Source: Myxococcales bacterium
Lineage (GTDB): Bacteria > Myxococcota_A > Polyangia > Polyangiales > Polyangiaceae
Length of the DNA stretch: 64,000 bases
Assembly (NCBI GenBank): GCA_016712525.1
Contig: JADJQX010000008.1
Span: 868,001 to 932,000, forward strand
Direction: 5' to 3'
Under the pieces are notes generated by a model. It ran no database searches and had not been told where the DNA came from. It worked only from the letters and a program-made list of their open reading frames with translations. Numbering within the stretch: the stretch's first letter is position 1; each line of letters begins with the position of its first letter. The translations under genes were made by a program, and so were the position numbers. Positions 1 through 10,400 of this stretch are shown in pieces.

Positions 1-1863
1 TCCGCGTACACGTTGAGCCCGAGCGAGGAGGGCAACCACCCCGGCATCGTCCCCGTCGCGTTCGAAGGCGCCCCGTCGCCGCTCGAACAATCGCGGCCCG
101 AGGTCGTAGGGCGCGTGCTCGCCTTCCCGGCCCTCGCGTTCGTCGCCCTCGCCGCCGTCGGCGAGCTCGCGATGCACTCTGCGCCATCGAGCCCGGGGGC
201 CGCGACGATCGCCGCCGCGACCCCGCTCCGAAGGTTCGAAGCCCTCGCCGCGCTGCGCGCCCAGACGAGCCTCTCCGCTTCCCCGAGCGATGCGACCTTG
301 AGGGACCAAGCCTCTCTCGACACCCTCCGAGGCTTCTACGGCATGGCTTCGGACGACTACGCGCTCGCGAACCGGCCCGACGAGGCCGCAAAGATCGCCG
401 CGCGCTACGGGGACTCGTTCCGCGTGGCGCGCGCGCGCTTCGTGAACGGCGAGATCGCCGAGTCGGCCCGTGCCTTCGCGAGCGCCCGCGCGCGTGATCC
501 CAAGCTCCCCATCACGATCTCCGAGGTGACAGCCTACGTTCTCACCGACGATTTCGAGCGCGCAGCGACGGGTGCGCACGCGCTGCTCGCCAACTGGGAC
601 GGCCCCAAGGGCTCGCAAGACGAGCTCCAGTGCATCGTCGACGCGATCGACCACCGCGCCGGAGGCAGCCACGACACGGGCGCGCTCGAACGCCACGCGC
701 GCGAGGGAGCGACGCGGGTCCCCTGTACGTTGCTCGAGCTCGACCTCCGCGACGGGACGCGAAAGGCCGGAGAGGGCACCACCTTGGACCTGCACGTGCT
801 CGGGCTGGGCCCGGACGAGAGGGTGCGGCGGTACCTCCCCGCGCTCGACAGAAAGCAGGCCTCCAAGGGGTGCGCCTACGGGCACTGCTTCCTCGAGTCG
901 AACGCGAGCGCGTTCTTCACCGATCCGAGGCGAGCGGCGTTCGAGCTCCCACAACCGTTGAGCCTCGAGCTCTACCGCGAGGCCCGGAAGGACGCCGCCT
1001 CGGGGGAAGCGAAGCAGCTCGCCGAGCTCTCCGCCGCTGCGACGACCTACGCCGCCGCGCGTGCGTTCGTCGGGGACGTCGACGGCGCGCTCGGCATCCT
1101 CGACGAGACCGAGCGGATCCTCGCGCCGCGCGCGAAGCGGTCGTACACCGACGACCAGCGCGCCGAGTGGGAGTCCCGCATGTGGCGCGTGGGCACGAGC
1201 GACGACTGGGACGTCCGTCAGCGCCAGATCGAGGCCGAAGAGGCGCGCCTCCGCAAGACCTACGACCCCGACCGCGACGCCGCCGAGCGCGCCGCCGAGG
1301 TGCACCTTCGGCAGGCTCGTGCGGCACGCGCCGGCGTCTTGCTCCGACGAGGCCGCGCGGTCGAGGCCCTCGCCGCGCACCCGAAGTACGAGACCAGCCT
1401 TCGAGCCTCCGAACCGACCGACGCCCTCTTCGGCACGTTCGCGAGGGCCGTCGGCGCCTTCGACCCTTCGTCGCAACGTCAGCTCGCCGCGGACGACGGC
1501 CGCGAGCTCAACACGAAGCTCTGGAACGCCGCCTACACGGGAGACGGGGCCGTCCTCGTGGACGCGCTCCGGGCGAGCGAGGGGGACGGACGAGGCATCG
1601 TCGACGTCGTCGGGTGGAACATGCCACGCGGGCGCGAGGCCCTCGCCACGTGGGTTCGGTACGAGTACCCGGCCCCCTGCTCGACGTGCGGCCTCTACCC
1701 CCTCATGAACAGCCTCGGCTCACGCCTCGACGCCGCGCACGCGACCGGCGACGAGGCCACCGCGCGCGATCTCGACGCCGTCCGTGCCCGCCTCGACCCG
1801 TACCTCGCTCGGCGCGACGACGCGCTGCTCGTGCACTTCTTGAGCCTCCTCTCGCCCCCTTAA
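1..1863 (+). CDS. Hypothetical protein, N-terminus cut by window edge
   Basis: The frame is open from the first base, so the true start probably lies outside the window; the first start-like codon inside is TTG at 13, with no visible ribosome-binding site. About 620 codons are visible. One hydrophobic segment (about residues 32-50 counted from the TTG, LAFPALAFVALAAVGELA) could be a membrane anchor. The rest is Ala/Arg/Asp-rich and helical in character, with TPR-like spacing (AAKIAARYGDSFRVARARF) but no repeat I can assign. It has several Cys pairs (CAYGHC, CSTCG). I do not recognise the family. Codon usage matches the neighbours. Confidence 0.7.
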   Translation, partial: SAYTLSPSEEGNHPGIVPVAFEGAPSPLEQSRPEVVGRVLAFPALAFVALAAVGELAMHSAPSSPGAATIAAATPLRRFEALAALRAQTSLSASPSDATLRDQASLDTLRGFYGMASDDYALANRPDEAAKIAARYGDSFRVARARFVNGEIAESARAFASARARDPKLPITISEVTAYVLTDDFERAATGAHALLANWDGPKGSQDELQCIVDAIDHRAGGSHDTGALERHAREGATRVPCTLLELDLRDGTRKAGEGTTLDLHVLGLGPDERVRRYLPALDRKQASKGCAYGHCFLESNASAFFTDPRRAAFELPQPLSLELYREARKDAASGEAKQLAELSAAATTYAAARAFVGDVDGALGILDETERILAPRAKRSYTDDQRAEWESRMWRVGTSDDWDVRQRQIEAEEARLRKTYDPDRDAAERAAEVHLRQARAARAGVLLRRGRAVEALAAHPKYETSLRASEPTDALFGTFARAVGAFDPSSQRQLAADDGRELNTKLWNAAYTGDGAVLVDALRASEGDGRGIVDVVGWNMPRGREALATWVRYEYPAPCSTCGLYPLMNSLGSRLDAAHATGDEATARDLDAVRARLDPYLARRDDALLVHFLSLLSPP

Positions 1864-1968
1864 GGATGCTCGCAAATACATGATTTAATTCGTACTTATC
1901 CCATTGCGAGAACACTCGACGCGACGCGTTGGGTTGCCCTCCGAGCCGAGATTCGATAACCCGCGGCG
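1864..1968. other. AT-rich intergenic patch before the ALDH gene
   Basis: About 40 bases after the upstream stop (1866-1905) are much richer in A and T than the surroundings and include the word AATTCGTA, which also occurs in the AT-rich gap near 62027. This is a likely place for a promoter or transcription end, but I cannot align a convincing -35/-10 pair or a hairpin with a T-run. Confidence 0.3.
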
Positions 1969-3507
1969 ATGCTCCACGTACCCGAGACCTCGAGCTGGTC
2001 CAACGTCGCCGTCCGCGCCCGCGCCCTCTGCCCCGAGGCGTTCCAAGGCGAGCGGCTGCTCAACCTCATCGACGGCGCGTGGGGGCACCCGGGCAGCCCG
2101 AGCCGCTTCTTCTCCCCGAACGACGGCACCGAGCTCTACGCCCTCCCGATGATCGACCTCGCGACGGCCTCGGCGGCCGTGAAGTCGGCGCACAAGGAGC
2201 AATCGGCCTGGGGCGAGCTCCCGTACCACGAGCGGCGGCGCAGGGTCGAGGCGGTGCTCGCGGATCTCCAGCAGAACCGAGAGCTGCTCGCCCTCACGCT
2301 CGCGTGGGAGATCGGCAAGCCGATGCGCCTCGCCGAGAGCGACGTCGACCGCTGCATCGACGGCGTGCGGTGGTACCTCGACGAGGCCGAGGTCATGAGC
2401 GCCGGCCGAGCACCCCTCGGGCTCATCTCGAACATCGCGTCGTGGAACTACCCGATGAGCGTGCTCATGCACGCGGTGCTGGTTCAGGTGCTCGTGGGCA
2501 ACGCCGCCATCGCCAAGACCCCCACGGACGGCGGCGCGTTCACGCTCACGATCGCGTTCGCGCTCGCGCGGCGCCACGGGCTCCCGGTCTCGCTCGTGAG
2601 CGGGAGCGGGGGTCGGCTCTCGGAGGCCCTCGTGCGCCACGAGTCGATCGAGTGCCTCGCGTTCGTCGGCGGCAAGGCCAGCGGGCGCGACATCGCGACG
2701 AGCCTCGTCGATCGCGGCAAGCGCCACATGCTCGAGATGGAGGGCCTCAACGCCTGGGGCATCTGGGACTACACCGACTGGCCCGCGCTCATGAAGATCC
2801 TGAAGAAGGGCTTCGAGTACGGGAAGCAGCGCTGCACCGCGTACCCGCGGATCGTGATCGAGCGCCGCCTCTTCCCGCGGTTCCTCGAGCACTACCTCCC
2901 GATGCTCGCGAGCCTCAAGTTCGGGCACCCGCTCGCCGTCGAGAAGGCCGGCGACCCGTACCCCGATCTCGACTTCGGCCCGCTCATCAACGCGAAGAAG
3001 GTCGAGGAGCTGCTCGCCCTCACGTCGTCGGCGATCTCGGGCGGCGCCGTCGCCCTCTTCGAGGGGCGCATCGACTCGGCGCGCCTCCTCTCGGGCCAAG
3101 ATACGTCGTCGTACTTCGCGCCGGTCTCGCTGCTCGGCGTGCCCCGCGGCAACGCCCTCTACCACGCCGAGGCGTTCGGCCCGATCGACAGCCTCGTGCC
3201 GGTGACCACGAAGGACGAGCTCGTCGCCGAGATGAACGTGTCGAACGGCTCGCTCGTCGCCAGCATCGCCTCGGACGACGACGCCGTCGCCAAGCGCCTC
3301 GCCTCGCAGGTGCGCGGGTTCAAGGTCGGCGTGAACAAAATCCGCAGCCGAGGAGACCGCGACGAGGCCTTCGGTGGCATCGGCGAGTCGTGGCGCGGCT
3401 CGTTCGTCGGCGGCAAGTACCTCGTGCTCGCCGTCACCGTCGGAGAGAAGGACGAGCGCCTCTTCGGAAACTTCGACGACTACACCCAGCTCCCTTCGGT
3501 TCGCTGA
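1969..3507 (+). CDS. Aldehyde dehydrogenase family protein
   Basis: This is a 512-residue NAD(P)-dependent aldehyde dehydrogenase, close to the usual family length of about 500. Hallmarks in order are the cofactor-binding SNIASWNYP with N160, the general base E256 in LEMEGLN (family consensus LELGGKN), and the catalytic nucleophile C289 in YGKQRCTAYPR. The C-terminal part carries the usual AFGPI and GGIGESW elements. The EMEG form of the ELGG box is unusual, but the Glu is kept. The ATG at 1969 lacks a strong ribosome-binding site, yet it gives the expected N-terminus. The substrate cannot be read from sequence, and the gene stands alone, which gives no pathway hint. Confidence 0.9.
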   Translation: MLHVPETSSWSNVAVRARALCPEAFQGERLLNLIDGAWGHPGSPSRFFSPNDGTELYALPMIDLATASAAVKSAHKEQSAWGELPYHERRRRVEAVLADLQQNRELLALTLAWEIGKPMRLAESDVDRCIDGVRWYLDEAEVMSAGRAPLGLISNIASWNYPMSVLMHAVLVQVLVGNAAIAKTPTDGGAFTLTIAFALARRHGLPVSLVSGSGGRLSEALVRHESIECLAFVGGKASGRDIATSLVDRGKRHMLEMEGLNAWGIWDYTDWPALMKILKKGFEYGKQRCTAYPRIVIERRLFPRFLEHYLPMLASLKFGHPLAVEKAGDPYPDLDFGPLINAKKVEELLALTSSAISGGAVALFEGRIDSARLLSGQDTSSYFAPVSLLGVPRGNALYHAEAFGPIDSLVPVTTKDELVAEMNVSNGSLVASIASDDDAVAKRLASQVRGFKVGVNKIRSRGDRDEAFGGIGESWRGSFVGGKYLVLAVTVGEKDERLFGNFDDYTQLPSVR

Positions 3508-3776
3508 GCGCGGGCGGCTCGGGCGCGAACGAGGCTGGCAACGATCCGGCGTCACGCCCCCCGCGCCCTCGGCTCACCTCGCCGAGGGACGGCGCGCGTC
3601 GTGGCGCCCCCACCTGGAGAGAAGACTACTCCTTTCGGCCACTTGCGCGTGCGTCGTGACGTCCGATCGACCTCAGCCGTTGAACCGGATCGGGGAGTAC
3701 CCAGGTCGGCCGATAATTCGCACGCCCCGACCCGAGCCCGCTACCATCGTTCGAGAAGGCCCTCGCTCGTTCTCCC

Positions 3777-5171
<1,395 letters not shown>

Positions 5172-5261
5172 GGGCGGCATCGGTCCTCGCACGCACGACC
5201 GACCGCTGGACGAACGATCCTGTTGCGGATCCGTGCGCGGCCATCTACGGAGGGCATACCC

Positions 5262-6578
5262 TTGGAGACCGAGACACGCGCCCCGAAAGACGTCTTGCTC
5301 GCTTTGGCCCGGCAAAAACCGGCACTCGAGCTCGGGTCGACCGACGTCGTCTTCCTCGCGGCGCTGCACCTCCGCGGGTCTCGTTCGGCGCTCGCGTCGT
5401 TCGACGAGCCCACCCTCGTCGACGTGTTCGAAGAGGTGATGACCTTCGTCGACGAGGGCAAGAGCAGGCGCCGCGCGACGCACGCGATCCGCAGGCTGCG
5501 CGACCAACGCACGCTCTCGCGCGTCGATCACGCGGGGGTCGTCCGGCGCGGCGAGTTCGCCCTCACGCGCCTCGGCACCGCCATCGCCGAGTTCTTCCTC
5601 GACGAGGACGCCCTCACCCGAGAGGCGCTCACGTTGCTCATGCGTACCTTGCTGACGAGCCTCGGCGGGATCGTGGCCCAAGGGGCCGCGCTCGTGCACA
5701 CCCCGGAGGCCTTCCGCGACGCGGTAGAAGCGCCGCTCCGGGTGACGGTGCGTGACCTCGTGTCGGGCATACAGCGCCGGCAGAGGGGGTTCGACCTCCA
5801 ACAAGAAGAGCTGCGGCACGAGGTCGGTGAGCTCTTGCGCGCCGATTGGTTCGGGGCGGTCGAGCGGTGCCAAGAGCTCCTCGACGCGACCGGACGCACC
5901 CTGCGCGAGCTGGGCGAGGTCATCTTGCGCGACACGCACGCGGCGCAGGGCCTCTTGCAGGACGTGCAAGACCTCGCGGCCTCGGCGGGCTCCGAGCCGT
6001 CGGTCGACGCCGCGCGCGCGGTCATGGAGCAGGTCGACCGTGTAGCGGCCTGGGGCACCGCGAGGCAGCGCGCCTTCTCCGAGTACTACCAGTACGTACA
6101 TAGGTTCCTCCGCGACGTGGTGCGGCTCGACCCGTCCCGAGCGCTCACGCAGCGGCTCCGCGACCAGCTCGGCGGCGCGGTGGGGCGGAAGTTCTCGCTG
6201 GTGGTCGCGGGCGAGGCGCCGCCGTGGCTCCTCCGAGACGGCCCTCCCCCACGCGACGACGGGCCCCCGGTGAAGCGCCCCAAGAAGCCTCGTGAGCCCG
6301 AGCTCGAGACGACCGACGAAGGCCCCGACCCACGCGAAGTGCTCGAGGCGGCCGTGACGGCGGCGCTCACCGAGGGCGTCCCCACGTTGAGCGCGCTCAC
6401 CGAGAGGACGACCCGAGACACCCCGGCAGAGGCGCGGTTCGTCGCGGCGGGCCGGGTGGCCGAGATCGCGGGCAAGCTCGTGCGCCCACTCGCCCGCGCC
6501 GAGCGCGCCTGGATCCCGACGGGAGACGGCTACGAGCTCGAGGAGTGGACGCTGCCACGAAAGGGCGTAGCGCTGTGA
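5262..6578 (+). CDS. mukF: MukF, kleisin subunit of a MukBEF condensin
   Basis: I place the start at TTG 5262 because GGAGGG (5249-5254) lies 7 bases upstream; an in-frame TTG at 5223 has no such site. This gives 438 residues, against about 440 in E. coli MukF. From memory of the E. coli protein the alignment is collinear: an N-terminal winged-helix dimerisation region (VVFLAALHLRG, then EEVMTF and ATHAIRRLRDQ), a helical middle with LLRADWFGAVERCQELL followed by GRTLRELGEV, and a VHRFLR segment before the C-terminal winged helix. MukF bridges the MukB heads and recruits MukE. Its stop overlaps the mukE start by 4 nt. It is more divergent than MukB but clearly in the family. Confidence 0.88.
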   Translation: METETRAPKDVLLALARQKPALELGSTDVVFLAALHLRGSRSALASFDEPTLVDVFEEVMTFVDEGKSRRRATHAIRRLRDQRTLSRVDHAGVVRRGEFALTRLGTAIAEFFLDEDALTREALTLLMRTLLTSLGGIVAQGAALVHTPEAFRDAVEAPLRVTVRDLVSGIQRRQRGFDLQQEELRHEVGELLRADWFGAVERCQELLDATGRTLRELGEVILRDTHAAQGLLQDVQDLAASAGSEPSVDAARAVMEQVDRVAAWGTARQRAFSEYYQYVHRFLRDVVRLDPSRALTQRLRDQLGGAVGRKFSLVVAGEAPPWLLRDGPPPRDDGPPVKRPKKPREPELETTDEGPDPREVLEAAVTAALTEGVPTLSALTERTTRDTPAEARFVAAGRVAEIAGKLVRPLARAERAWIPTGDGYELEEWTLPRKGVAL

Positions 6579-7405
6579 GCTCTCCCCGCTTCGTACGGCT
6601 CGAGGACGTGGTGGCCGATCCGCTCTTCCCGGACGCCGACCTCGCGCTCCGTCGCGGCCGTCACGTCGACGCCGACGACCTCGCCCTGTACACGTTCCTC
6701 ACCGAGGCGAGGCCCTACCTCGAGGCCTTCTACGAGCGGTTCGGGGCCGAGCTCGTCCACAAGCCCGACGGCTATTTTTACCTTCTCCCCACGTCGGACA
6801 AGCTGGGAAAACGGTACCTCCGCCCCATCGAGATGCTGGTCGGTCAGGCGATGGCGCTGCTCTACCTCGACCCTCGGACGGTGGAGCACGGGGGCACGGT
6901 CACGCGTGACGACGTGCTCGGGCAGCTCGCCTCGGTGCTCGGCACGGACGACCTCGTTCGAGCGTTTTTCCCTGGGAAGAAGAAGATCGACGAGCGCGTC
7001 GCGCAGGAGGGCGTGCGCGCGCGCGTGAACGACGCCATGAAGAAGCTCGCATCGCTCGGGTTCGCGGCGACGGACCGCGAAGGTCGCACCAAGCTCGGCC
7101 CCGCGCTCCTACGGTTCGCCGAACCGGCGCGCCTCTCCGAGCCGAGCGAGGCCGTGCTCGCCCGCCTCGCGGCCGAGGGTGAGCTGCTCGTCACGGGCGA
7201 CGAGCACACGTTCGACGACGACGACGACCACGACCACGACGCCCTCGACGACGATGGCGCGGCCGACGCGACGAGCCCCACGAGCGACCCTCCCGAGGCG
7301 ACCCGCGCGGAGCACGAGGCCGAGCCCCGAGCCGACGAGGACGCTCCCACCGAAGACCCGCCCGTCGATCACGATCTCCCCGGGGCCCCGTCGGACGAGC
7401 CATGA
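6575..7405 (+). CDS. mukE: MukE, KITE subunit of a MukBEF condensin
   Basis: The GTG at 6575 overlaps the mukF TGA (GTGA), indicating translational coupling; an upstream in-frame GTG at 6545 is less likely. The 276-residue product aligns with E. coli MukE as I recall it from its first residues: VVADPLFPDADLALRRGRHV followed by DDLALYTFL, then YLEAFYERFGAELV and DGYFYLLP. Two tandem winged-helix regions are expected (about 20-110 and 120-200), and the RVNDAMKKLASLGF helix fits the second. The C-terminal 70 residues are very acidic (runs of Asp, with His), as in MukE but longer. MukE dimers bind MukF and modulate MukB ATPase activity and DNA binding. Confidence 0.9.
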   Translation: MSSPRFVRLEDVVADPLFPDADLALRRGRHVDADDLALYTFLTEARPYLEAFYERFGAELVHKPDGYFYLLPTSDKLGKRYLRPIEMLVGQAMALLYLDPRTVEHGGTVTRDDVLGQLASVLGTDDLVRAFFPGKKKIDERVAQEGVRARVNDAMKKLASLGFAATDREGRTKLGPALLRFAEPARLSEPSEAVLARLAAEGELLVTGDEHTFDDDDDHDHDALDDDGAADATSPTSDPPEATRAEHEAEPRADEDAPTEDPPVDHDLPGAPSDEP

Positions 7406-10400
7406 ACCGAGCGAAGGCGACCGCGCTCGCGCTCGTGAACTGGAAGGGCGTGTTCTACGAGCGCTACCTCCTCGATCGCAGCGTGACCGCGCTCGAGGGC
7501 GCGAACGGCGCCGGCAAGACCACCGTGATGGTGGCCGCGTACGTCGTGCTCATGCCCGACATGACGCGCCTCCGCTTCTCCAACGTCGGAGAAGGGAGCG
7601 GCGCGACCTCGGCCGACAAGGGCGTCTACGGGCGCCTCGGTGAGCCGGGGAGGCCCTCGTACGCCGCCATCGAGGTCGACGTGGGGACCGAGCGGCTCGT
7701 CATGGGCGTGTGCCTCGTGCGAAAGACCGAGCCTCAGGTGGAGCTGTCGCCGTTCCTCGTGCGTCGGCTCGACCTCGACGGGAGCTTGAAGGGGATCTTG
7801 CTCTCGAGCGACGGCGGCGAGGACGTCGTGCCCAAGCTCGACGACGTCGTCGCGGCGGTCCGCGCGAGAGGTGGCACGATCGACCTATTTTCCTCGGCTC
7901 GCGACTACTTCACGGCCCTCTTCGACCTCGGCATCACGCCGCTCCGGCTCGCGTCGGACGAAGATCGCACCAAGCTGAACGAGATGCTCCGCACGAGCAT
8001 GACCGGCGGGATCTCGAAGGCCATCACGGGGGAGCTGCGCTCGTTCTTGCTGCGGGAGGAGCCCGGCCTCTCCGAGACCCTCACCCACATGCGCGCGAAC
8101 CTCGACGCGTGCCACAGGACGCGCACCGAGGTGGCCGAGGCGCGTGTGCTCGAGCGCGAGCTCTCCGCGGTGCACGACGCCGCGCGGGCCACGGTCGCGT
8201 CCGCGCTGGGGGCGGCCTTCGCGATCGACCGGGAGCTCGCCACGCGACGACGCGAGGCCGAAGCAGCCCGAGACGCGGCGCGGGCCGTGGTCGCCGAGCT
8301 CGCGTCGGAGCTCGCGGTCGCCCGCGACGAGAAACGTGCGCTCGCGAACGAGCAGGACCGCGCCCGGACCCGCCTCGAAGAACGACGCGCCGACGTCGAA
8401 GCCACGCTCGCGGCGCGGGCGCTCGAGAAGCGGCTCGACGAAGAGCGACGTCACGCACAAGACCTCACGCGCACCTACACGGAGCGTGCGGCGGAGCGCG
8501 ACCTCGCCGTCGCCCACCGCGACGAACGACGCGTGGCGAGGGACCGCGCGCGCGATGCCTACGATCGTGCGGCCCGCGGCCTCGCCGACGTGCAGTCCGG
8601 GCTCGACGACTTGCACACGAGCGCCGCGGCCTCCCGGAGGCTACGGGCGGCCCTGGGAGATGCCGGGACCCACCTCGGACGCCTCGTGCCTCTCGACCCG
8701 AGCTCCGTCGCGATCGAGCTCCGCGACGCGCGCGCGGCGCTCGGGCTCGCCGATCAGAGGCTCACCAAGCTCGAGAGGGACCTCGCGACGAGCGACGTGC
8801 GACGGGCCGAACGGTCAGAGGCGCTCGGTGCGCTCGCGCGCCTCACGGGCGCCGAGGCCCCCCACGCCGAGGTGAGCCCCAAGCCCGTGCTCGCCGAGGG
8901 CGCGCGCCTCGAGGCGGAGGCGAACAAAGTGGAGGGGCTCCGGCGCGAGCTCGCGGAAGCCCGTGCCCTCGCGCGGCGCCAACGTGACCTCGCGGAGAGC
9001 GCGCGGGGCTTGGGCTTCGACGCCCCCGGGGCGGGCTGTCACGCGACGGTGGCCCAAGCCGTCGCGACCGCCGATCGCCGCCTCGGGGATCTCTCGCTGC
9101 TCACCGAGCGGCTCGCGGCGAAGGCCGCCTCGAGCACCGCCGCCCGCGACGCAGCAAAAGAGCGTGTCCTCGCGCTGACCGCCGTGGTCACGAGGTACTC
9201 GGCTGCCGCATCCATGGCCGAGCGGCTCGCCGGCGTGCTCGGCCTCCCCGCGGGCTCGAGGCTCGACCCCCACGCCGCGCGCGCTCGCCTCGACGATCTG
9301 CGGCAATCGTCCCGGGACAGGCTCCGCGACCTCGAAGCCCGGGCCACCTCCATCGCCGACGAGGTCGAGCGGCTCGAACGCCCCGGCCCCTCGTTCGACC
9401 GGGAGATCCTGCGCCTCCGGGACGAGCTCGACGGGGAGCTCTTCTCCCTTCGGTTCGAGGACCTCGACGTCGACGACGCCGCGCGGAAAGAGGCCGCCTT
9501 GGGCGAGCTCGTCGCGGGCATCGTCGTCGAGTCGCCGGAGGCGGCGCTACGCGACGTCGTCGGCAAAGCGCGCGACGTCGACACCGTGCTGCTCGTTCGG
9601 CCGGACGCCGAAGCCACGACCGGCACCATCGTCGGCGAGGCGGGAGGCGACGTCGTCGTCGCCGAGCCCTTCGGCCTAAGGGTCACGCGCCTGCCGAAGG
9701 AGCCGTCGCTCGGCGCGAGCGCTCGACGAAGCCGCGCAGTCAGGCTCCGTGAGGACGCGGCGATGCTCCGGAAGGGTATCGACGAAGAGCGAACGAACGC
9801 GGCCCGCCTCGACGAGGCCCACCGCTCCCTCGACACGCTCTTCGTCGACTTCGTGATCCTCGAGGCCGGAGATCCTTCGCCTGCGCTCGCGGCGGCGCGG
9901 GCCGACATAGCCCGCCTCGACGAGGAGGCCGAGGTCGCCGCTCGAGACCTCGGAGCGGCGCGCGGGGAGGCGGCCGGCCTTCGACAAAAATCCGAACCGT
10001 TACGAGCACTTCTAAGCGAAGGCCACCTGCTCGAGCTCCCGGACCACACCGAGCGCGAGCGAGGGCTCGAGGCCGCCCTCGCGAAGGCCGAAGAATGCGC
10101 TCGGGAGCTCGCCGAGAAGGCCGCCGACTACGCGACCCTCTCGCGCCTCGCGCACGCGCTCGCAGGAGAGCCGCCGAACGACGAGACGACACGCGCGACG
10201 AGAGACACGTGCGCCCGCGAACGCGACGCCCTCTACCGGGCCGTGGTCGCCCTCGAGGACGCCGAGACGGCCGCGGGCGCCATCGTCCACCGCGACGCCG
10301 AGCGCCTCCTCGCCGAGCGCGCGACCGTCGTGCCCGCCCTCGAGGAGGCGCACGTGCAGGCACGCGCGGAGGCCGAGGCCCTCGAGAAGACCGTGGCCGA

